Assembly (NCBI GenBank): GCA_944389025.1
Contig: CALXKU010000001.1
Location: forward strand, 101,907 to 165,906
Length of the DNA stretch: 64,000 nt
DNA from: an uncultured Spirochaetaceae bacterium
GTDB taxonomy: Bacteria; Spirochaetota; Spirochaetia; Sphaerochaetales; Sphaerochaetaceae
Direction of reading: 5' to 3'
This document shows positions 58,138 through 64,000 of the stretch, one piece after another. Each line of letters starts with the position of its first letter. The first letter of the stretch is position 1. The notes under the pieces are model-generated. The model had not been told where the DNA came from. It saw nothing but the letters and a program-made list of their open reading frames with translations, and ran no database searches. A program made the translations under genes and the position numbers.

Positions 58138-59537
58138 CAGTCCACCTTTGAGGCGAGCACTCTTTTCATCCTCTCTTCCTCGACCCTTAAAAACAGGTTC
58201 TTCTCCTGCGTGGGAAGAACAAGTCCCTGCTTTGAATCCTTTGCACGCCTAAGATATTTTACATAAGTATAATAAAGATCCGCGCTCTTTTCATCCTTTG
58301 CTTTGGAATAATGAAGCGCAAGATGCGCCCCATCTAGTATTACCGAAAAAGGAATCTCTTTTCCTTTCTGGTTCTTTATTATCACATAACCGCCGGAAAA
58401 ATCCCTTACGTGGATCCAGAGGTCGTTTCCTTTCGCATCATGGCGGAGAATTTCATCGTTTTCTTTGCTGTTTCGTCCCACTATGAGGGTGTATGAATCA
58501 GTGATGAATGAGGGGCCATGGTATTTCTTTTTCTCCCTTTCCTTTCTCTTGTTCTCTTCTGATAGCCCCCTCATCTTTTTCAGATCGGAAGAGGAGAGGA
58601 GGGCCTCATAATAAGCGGCTCTCTCCTCAAGTCTTTTCTTCTCTTCTTCCAGCTCACTCAGTGCAAGATTATGACTCTTCTTATCCTTCTGATAGCTTTT
58701 GTAATAGTTCTCGAGATTCTCTCTCGCATCGAGATCTGGACGCAGAGGGATGACCATGATGCCGTCATTCTCATAGTCCTGGACTTCTATCTCCTTCATC
58801 CCCTTTCTTACGAGATAAAGGTTCGATGAGAGGAGATCCGCGCACTTCTTCCTTGCCTCATAGTCCTTTGTAGCCCTAATCTTATCCTCCGCTCGTCTTA
58901 TGCTGCGCTCTATATCCGAAAGCTCCTTATCCCTCGCCCTCTCGATTTCCTCTCTTAGAGCTTCGATGTTCTCATCTTTTCTTATACTCTCATAGTAGTT
59001 ATCGATGTATTCGTTGAAAGGGATATCCGCAGGATGTTGGCGAACGGTGAATTCCTTCTCAGGTGGGCTCTCCCTCTCTTCGAGAACAAGTGTCTCTCCG
59101 CTTACTTCACCCCTTTTAGGGCGACGGAACATGACATCCTCGATTCTCATATCCTCGTCATATACGATGATGTTTGCCCCCGGTCCGGAATAGAAGCGAA
59201 AAATGATGTAGAAAGTCTTTTCTGCCTTGATCAGGCGGAAATAGAAAGCCCTGTCCCATTTGAATTGATGCACCTCAACAATCCTTGAGCCTATCAGGCG
59301 TGATTTCAGGAACTGTGTGAAGCGTTGCATCTTGGCACTCTTTTTCCTGCTCTTTTCGGTCATTGAGAAATGGGAGGTTGGAGTTGCGATTTCGAAATAG
59401 ACATTGAATGCCTTCTCTGTTCTGTTGAAAAACGAAATGGTAAAGCTATGATAGTCGCTCTCCCTTATATCCTGTATGTAGCTGTCCTGGAACGGGATTT
59501 CCGAGAGTAGCAACTCCACTTCCTTATAATTGAGCAT
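58137..59537 (-). CDS. rqcH: RqcH/NFACT-family ribosome quality-control protein, short form
   Basis: 466 residues from ATG 59537, which has a perfect GGAGGAAAAG site; the longer frame uses ATGs without one. A shortened NFACT-N part (1-180) is followed by a long coiled coil (about 195-340) and the NFACT-R domain (KYHGPSFITDSYTLIVGRNSKENDEIL, GNDLWIHVRDFSGGYVIIK, ALHYSKAKDEKSADLYYTYVKYLRR). RqcH recruits tRNA-Ala to stalled 50S subunits to tag nascent chains. It is about 100 residues shorter than the Bacillus protein. It overlaps folC by 14 bases. Confidence 0.82.
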   Translation of the reverse strand: MLNYKEVELLLSEIPFQDSYIQDIRESDYHSFTISFFNRTEKAFNVYFEIATPTSHFSMTEKSRKKSAKMQRFTQFLKSRLIGSRIVEVHQFKWDRAFYFRLIKAEKTFYIIFRFYSGPGANIIVYDEDMRIEDVMFRRPKRGEVSGETLVLEERESPPEKEFTVRQHPADIPFNEYIDNYYESIRKDENIEALREEIERARDKELSDIERSIRRAEDKIRATKDYEARKKCADLLSSNLYLVRKGMKEIEVQDYENDGIMVIPLRPDLDARENLENYYKSYQKDKKSHNLALSELEEEKKRLEERAAYYEALLSSSDLKKMRGLSEENKRKEREKKKYHGPSFITDSYTLIVGRNSKENDEILRHDAKGNDLWIHVRDFSGGYVIIKNQKGKEIPFSVILDGAHLALHYSKAKDEKSADLYYTYVKYLRRAKDSKQGLVLPTQEKNLFLRVEEERMKRVLASKVD

Positions 59538-60810
59538 CTTTTCCTCCATATTCCCCAACAAGATAGAAGGATCCTGTAATCAGGACAGTATCGCCAAGTT
59601 TTAAGGCAAGATCAAAGGCCGTCTTCTCATCTTTTATGAGATATACCTCGTCTTCCTTCCTCTTTAAACGCATCGCCTCCGCGTAGATCCCCTCTGGATC
59701 ACTGGGCTTGAATGTACCTGCTCGAGTTATTATGACCTTGTTAAAATGGGGTAGGAGAGAGGAAAGCATGGATTTATAATCTTTTCCGGAAACAGTGGAG
59801 AATATCAGCACTGATTTCCTTTCCCCGTATAGAAGGGAGAATGTCGAAATGAGATTCAGGATGCTGTGTGGGGTATGAGCAACATCAAGTACGATGGTTT
59901 TCCCATCCACTCTCCTTTCCTCGAACCTTCCCTCTATTTTCACTTTTTCCATCGCCTTTATCGCATCATCGCTTAACAGCCCGAGACGAGAGAGCGCAAG
60001 TGTCGCTGTTGCGAAATTCTTACCGATTTCGGCCGTTCTTAGTGCGGTTCTGAAATCAAAGACCCTCCCGTCAATGGAGAAGCATGTCAGGCTATGATCT
60101 TTCTCTTCCCTGTGTCTGAAGTTCTTAATGTCCTTACAAAAGGAGAAAAGATCGCATGATTTCTCTCTCGCCTCGTTTTCAAATACGCGAAGGGCGACGG
60201 GATCGACATCGCTTACGATGACGGTACTGTTCCTCTTTATTATTTTGCTCTTTTCTATTGAGATTTTCTCAATCGTATCTCCAAGAATCTCCGTGTGCTC
60301 CTTTTCAATTGGAAGGAGGATTTCCATGATGCTGTCAATGGTGTTAGTTGCATCAAGTCTGCCTCCAAGGCCTGTTTCTATAACGGCATATTCGCATCCT
60401 GCGGATTTAAAAAGCAGATAGGCGTAAGCCGTATAAAGTTCGAATGTGGTAGGCTTGAAATCAAGGTCTGAGATTTTTGATGAAAGGAGTAGGGCGGCGT
60501 CCAAGTATTCCCTGTCACTGAGAAACTCTCCTGCAATTGTGAATCTTTCTCTCAGATCGTATACATGCGGAGAACGGTAAAGCCCGCATTTATGAGTGCT
60601 TGCTATCGCTTTTGAGAGAATGGTGGCAGTCGTTCCCTTTCCCTTGCTACCTGCAAGATGTATCGTCTTATAGCATCTTTCCGGATTGCCGAGCCCTCTT
60701 AAAAGGCATTCCATCCTCTCAAGCCTTGTATCCCTTACTTCCCCTGTTCTGCCTGAGGAGGGCATGTATGAGAGGAAAAAGCCGTCAAGATCCTCTATTT
60801 TTTCTAACAT
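59524..60810 (-). CDS. folC: Folylpolyglutamate/dihydrofolate synthase
   Basis: 428 residues of the Mur ligase family: IHLAGSKGKGTTATILSKAI (ATP loop), YRSPHVYDLRERFTI, VIETGLGGRLDATNTID, ILPIEKEHTEILGDTIEKISIEKSKIIK and LDVAHTPHSILN. It adds glutamate to folates and, in bifunctional forms, makes dihydrofolate. It is the first gene of the folC-rqcH-membrane protein unit. Confidence 0.94.
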   Translation of the reverse strand: MLEKIEDLDGFFLSYMPSSGRTGEVRDTRLERMECLLRGLGNPERCYKTIHLAGSKGKGTTATILSKAIASTHKCGLYRSPHVYDLRERFTIAGEFLSDREYLDAALLLSSKISDLDFKPTTFELYTAYAYLLFKSAGCEYAVIETGLGGRLDATNTIDSIMEILLPIEKEHTEILGDTIEKISIEKSKIIKRNSTVIVSDVDPVALRVFENEAREKSCDLFSFCKDIKNFRHREEKDHSLTCFSIDGRVFDFRTALRTAEIGKNFATATLALSRLGLLSDDAIKAMEKVKIEGRFEERRVDGKTIVLDVAHTPHSILNLISTFSLLYGERKSVLIFSTVSGKDYKSMLSSLLPHFNKVIITRAGTFKPSDPEGIYAEAMRLKRKEDEVYLIKDEKTAFDLALKLGDTVLITGSFYLVGEYGGKDAQL

Positions 60811-60862
60811 GATGAGAAATATAAGGAATTTAATGTTTTCTCACAAGATGATTTTAAGATAA

Positions 60863-61158
60863 TCAGGGCTGGATGATTTCCTCTTTCCACTCTGTTACGT
60901 TCCTCTCAGCAGATGAGAAGTTTATCCCGAGAAGATGAATGACAGCACCTTCCTTTGCATACTTCTCGTAGTACTTCTTCTCTTTTATCTGTTTAAGTGC
61001 CTCTTCTGCACTTCTGTCGAGCTTTAGCTCTATTATGTAGATAAGTCCGCTCCTTACTTATACAGGTACTCCGTCTTATCGATATAAAGATATCCGCCCT
61101 CTATAAGCTCTCTGAATGACTTCGAATCCGTTGCTATGTATTTCAGTTTCTCATCCAT
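60863..61158 (-). pseudogene. Internally deleted AAA-ATPase/PD-(D/E)XK gene remnant
   Basis: From ATG 61158 the minus strand reads the family N-terminus (MDEKLKYIATDSKSFREL, then GGYLYIDKTEYLYK) and hits a stop. In another frame it resumes with the C-terminal nuclease end (LIYIIELKLDRSAEEALKQI, HLLGINFSS) to TGA at 60863. About 450 codons between are missing; the join is near 61056. The neighbouring intact copy at 61190-62794 shows the complete order. Confidence 0.85.
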
Positions 61159-61189
61159 GTTATCAAAATAGCATATTCCCTGGAGGTTA

Positions 61190-62794
61190 TCAGAGTGTAA
61201 GCACCTCTTCCTTCCACTCTGTTATGTTTCTTTCATTTGATGAGAAGTTTATACCGAGAAGATGGATCTTGTTTCCTTCCTTCTCATACTTTTCATAGTA
61301 CTTTTTCTCTTTTATCTGATTAAGTGCCTCTTCCGCACTCTTATCCAGTTTGAGTTCGATTATGTAGGCGATGTTTCTGCTTACCATAACCTCCTCATCC
61401 GCTCTTCCCATTGCACTTGGCTCTTCCGCCCTCGCATCCAGCCTCACCGCGATGAGAAGAGTGTGCAATATCGCATGATACAGCCTTTCCTTCTCAACAC
61501 TCATGTGATAGGGGAACGTGCGGTATATCGCCTTGAGCTTCTCTATTATGGCCCCAGTGTTCTCTCGGACGAAATAGTCCCTAAGAACGACGATCTCATC
61601 CGGAAGAACGTCAATCCCGTAGGATGCCGCAAGGACCGCCGAGTTCATCGTGTCCCTCACTTCCTCGTTCGGATAGCAGAGGTAGCTCCTTCCCTCCCTC
61701 TTCTCTTTTATCGTGAGGTATCCGGCCTGCATGAGGTAGGCGTAGATGATCTTCTCCGAGGGACTTTTGAATAGTCTGCTGACTTCAAACTGTATGTTCA
61801 CATCTCCGACATCGAACTCGTCCTTGTCCCTGAAGAGGTCCCTATGCTTTTCAATCATCTCGTTGACGATGCTCTGGCTGCCTGTCTCCACCCAGTAGTT
61901 CTTAAAGCGGCATCCTCCTATGAAGAATCTTCCAATAGATACAGGGTTGTAAAGCGTTACATCGCTATCTTCTGAGAAGCGGTAGCCGTCGTAGAACTCC
62001 TTCATGCGGGTCCTGAAAGCTTTCTTTTCCTCATCATCCAAAATACCGTTATCAGAGAAGTACTTCTCCATGTACGGGGCAAAGTAGTGGTCTATCTCAT
62101 CGTCCGTGTATCCGCAGATTGCGGCATACTCTGGATCCGTGGAGATATTAATGAGGTTGTTCAGTTTTGAAAAGATTGAAACATGCTGAAACCGTGTCAC
62201 TCCTGTAAGAAAGCAGAACCTTAGAGAGTTCTCTTCTACCTTTAGCGTCTCATAAAACGCCTGAAGCATGTCCCTCATCGCTTCGAACTTTTCTTTTTCC
62301 TTGACACTCTGCATCAGTGGGTAGTCATACTCATCTATCAGAACAACTACCTTTTTACCAGTTTTCTTGCATACGGCTCTCAATAGATTTGAGAAATAAT
62401 AGAAAGGCTCCTCTGTGGATGTGTCAATCATGTCTTCAACATGGAAATATGAGGCCCATTTCATTACAAAGTCTAAAAGAAGCCTTATATTCACTTTGTT
62501 TGAAGAAGCGCGGAGATCATTCATGCTGAAGCGTATTACTGGATGCTCCTCGAAATCGTAGTTGTCGTAGATGTGTGTCCCTTTGAAGAGTTCCCTGTTC
62601 CCTTTGAATATGTTCTCAAGGGTGTCTATTAATAGACTCTTTCCAAATCTTCTAGGTCGGGAGAGAAAGAAATAGGTGCCTCTTCTTATAAGGGAGAGGA
62701 TGTATTTCGTCTTATCGATATATAAGCCGTTCGATCTTACTATCCATTCAAGCGAACTCTTATCTATTATGATTTCTTTCAATTTCTCATCCAT
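61190..62794 (-). CDS. AAA-ATPase-like protein with C-terminal PD-(D/E)XK nuclease domain
   Basis: 534 residues from ATG 62794 (MDEKLKEIIID); a TATAAT box (about 62802-62807) leaves almost no leader, so an upstream ATG is unlikely. The ATPase domain has FFLSRPRRFGKSLLIDTLENIF (Walker A-like) and KVVVLIDEYDYPLM (Walker B); a DUF1703-type nuclease follows with GRADEEVM and YIIELKLDKSAEEAL supplying D and ExK. These proteins are numerous in Bacteroides and Treponema and behave like mobile or defence-linked genes of unproven role. It is nearly identical over much of its length to the next copy. Confidence 0.85.
   Translation of the reverse strand: MDEKLKEIIIDKSSLEWIVRSNGLYIDKTKYILSLIRRGTYFFLSRPRRFGKSLLIDTLENIFKGNRELFKGTHIYDNYDFEEHPVIRFSMNDLRASSNKVNIRLLLDFVMKWASYFHVEDMIDTSTEEPFYYFSNLLRAVCKKTGKKVVVLIDEYDYPLMQSVKEKEKFEAMRDMLQAFYETLKVEENSLRFCFLTGVTRFQHVSIFSKLNNLINISTDPEYAAICGYTDDEIDHYFAPYMEKYFSDNGILDDEEKKAFRTRMKEFYDGYRFSEDSDVTLYNPVSIGRFFIGGCRFKNYWVETGSQSIVNEMIEKHRDLFRDKDEFDVGDVNIQFEVSRLFKSPSEKIIYAYLMQAGYLTIKEKREGRSYLCYPNEEVRDTMNSAVLAASYGIDVLPDEIVVLRDYFVRENTGAIIEKLKAIYRTFPYHMSVEKERLYHAILHTLLIAVRLDARAEEPSAMGRADEEVMVSRNIAYIIELKLDKSAEEALNQIKEKKYYEKYEKEGNKIHLLGINFSSNERNITEWKEEVLTL
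61205..62216 (-). repeat. Tandem repeat unit A, matching 62859..63870
   Basis: The two units align without gaps at an offset of 1654 bases. Between about 61375 and 61994 I see no mismatch; nearer the gene's 5' side, beyond about 62050, differences appear every few bases. This is a mosaic of recent conversion and older divergence. Confidence 0.8.
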
Positions 62795-62846
62795 ATTTCG
62801 GATTATAGCATGAATCAATCGTTTTTGTATCAGATTGGGGAAGAGC

Positions 62847-63877
62847 TCAGCTTAATATCTCTTCCTTCCACTCTGTTATGTTTCTTTCATTTGATGAGAA
62901 GTTTATACCAAGAAGATGGAGCTTGTTTCCTTCCTTCTCATACTTTTCATAGTACTTTTTCTCTTTTATCTGTTTAAGTGCCTCTTCCGCACTCTTATCC
63001 AGTTTGAGTTCGATTATGTAGGCGATGTTTCCGCTTACCATAACCTCCTCATCCGCTCTTCCCATTGCACTTGGCTCTTCCGCCCTCGCATCCAGCCTCA
63101 CCGCGATGAGAAGAGTGTGCAATATCGCATGATACAGCCTTTCCTTCTCAACACTCATGTGATAGGGGAACGTGCGGTATATCGCCTTGAGCTTCTCTAT
63201 TATGGCCCCAGTGTTCTCTCGGACGAAATAGTCCCTAAGAACGACGATCTCATCCGGAAGAACGTCAATCCCGTAGGATGCCGCAAGGACCGCCGAGTTC
63301 ATCGTGTCCCTCACTTCCTCGTTCGGATAGCAGAGGTAGCTCCTTCCCTCCCTCTTCTCTTTTATCGTGAGGTATCCGGCCTGCATGAGGTAGGCGTAGA
63401 TGATCTTCTCCGAGGGACTTTTGAATAGTCTGCTGACTTCAAACTGTATGTTCACATCTCCGACATCGAACTCGTCCTTGTCCCTGAAGAGGTCCCTATG
63501 CTTTTCAATCATCTCGTTGACGATGCTCTGGCTGCCTGTCTCCACCCAGTAGTTCTTAAAGCGGCATCCTCCTATGAAGAATCTTCCAATAGATACAGGG
63601 TTGTAAAGCGTTACATCGCTATCTTCTGAGAAGCGGTAGCCGTCATAGAACTCCTTCATGCGGGTCCTGAAAGCTTTCTTTTCCTCATCATCCAAAATAC
63701 CGTTATCTGAGAAGTATTTCTCCATGTATGGGGCAAAGTAATTGTCAATCCCATCGTCCGTGTAACCGCAGATTGCTGCGTACTCAGGATCGGTTGAGAT
63801 GTCTGTCAGGTTATTGAGCTTCGAGAATATTGATACGTGCTGGAAGCGCGTCACTCCTGTAAGAAAGCAGAACCGCT
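62847..63877 (-). pseudogene. Second AAA-ATPase/PD-(D/E)XK copy, 5' part replaced
   Basis: The frame encodes the last 340 residues or so of the same protein (RFCFLTGVTRFQHVSIFSKLNN onward to EEILS), with GRADEEVM and YIIELKLDKSAEEAL intact. Upstream of the RFCFLTG codons (forward about 63877) homology ends abruptly and a different gene begins on the plus strand. The ATPase Walker motifs are therefore lost and no proper start remains. Confidence 0.85.
62859..63870 (-). repeat. Tandem repeat unit B, matching 61205..62216
   Basis: Partner of unit A at an offset of 1654 bases. Confidence 0.8.
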
Positions 63878-64000
63878 TCAACATCGAGATGCAGAGGAGG
63901 AGCGGGAAATACCTCAGGGAGATGATGTGGTACTATCTGAGCTCGTTGACGAAGGAGGAGCTGGGGAAGGGTGAGAACTACGGAAAGCTTCATGGCAAGA
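63877..64000 (+). pseudogene. Fragment of PD-(D/E)XK nuclease-family transposase (runs off the window)
   Basis: From the junction the plus strand reads RFNIEMQRRSGKYLREMMWY, then a Leu-rich helix and KGENYGKLHGK. The NIEMQ motif followed by YY and a KGE-Y-KL motif is typical of PDDEXK_2 (Rpn-like) transposase nucleases. The N-terminus is absent and the fragment is fused head to head with the truncated AAA gene. Confidence 0.7.

Noticed and set aside
61205..63870. Tandem repeats considered as a CRISPR-like or satellite array
   Set aside because: The repeat unit is a coding gene copy of over 1 kb, not short repeats with spacers.

Overview
The window looks like the chromosome of an anaerobic, probably gut-associated spirochaete (Sphaerochaeta/Treponema-like), with moderate GC and tightly packed operons. 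The case rests on MalE-type ABC sugar systems run by YesM/YesN-like two-component regulators, an archaeal-type three-gene glutamate synthase, a GSIII glutamine synthetase, a flavodiiron protein, a pyrophosphate-energised pump, a short archaeal-type cytidylate kinase in the yicC operon and a 54-residue zinc ribbon that I associate with spirochaetes. The assignment is an inference; no rRNA is present.

Layout. 1-9816: a heparinase II/III gene (cut by the window edge) behind a two-component system, divergent from an ABC sugar system with two near-duplicate binding proteins, then an IclR regulator. 9864-14501: an aldarate (glucarate/galactarate) pathway whose two dehydratase genes have lost their 5' halves at one deletion scar, while aldolase, tartronate-semialdehyde reductase and glycerate kinase remain intact. 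14581-17540: TrmD fused to a degenerate kinase domain, tRNA-Val, a TnpB remnant and a GNAT gene whose start codon appears to have been cut by that transposon. 17586-30544: nitrogen assimilation (pyrG, asnB, split glutamate synthase, glnA, an ANTAR-domain antiterminator, glnN), interrupted by an IS1634-type element with 60-bp flanking repeats. 30664-38877: membrane proteins, including a DNA-binding/membrane receptor-like gene split by an in-frame TGA and an OadB-like/DUF1538/PII-like operon. 39172-53137: phosphatase, diaminopropane synthesis (dat, ddc), flavodiiron protein, methionine-salvage genes, H+-PPase and MFS transporter. 53250-60810: housekeeping (yicC, cmk, rpoZ, miaA, rqcH, folC). 60863-64000: decaying tandem copies of an AAA-ATPase/PD-(D/E)XK gene joined to a transposase-nuclease fragment.

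The most interesting system is a probable ANTAR antitermination regulon. The leaders of pyrG, the glutamate synthase operon and glnA each hold an intrinsic terminator whose 5' arm overlaps a hairpin with a six-base loop AAGGAC, AAGGAC or AAGGGC. These loops carry the A1/G4 bases that ANTAR proteins recognise, and an ANTAR protein gene lies directly after glnA. Unlike the known two-hairpin targets, each leader shows only one hexaloop, placed at the predicted transcript start. The three operons share glutamine as product or amino donor, so the circuit could tie CTP, glutamate and glutamine synthesis to one nitrogen signal.

Genome-change signatures recur: a 326-bp perfectly identical tract between the two binding-protein genes, mosaic tandem AAA/nuclease copies, the dehydratase deletion scar, a transposon-split start codon, and an IS that duplicated the glnA promoter.
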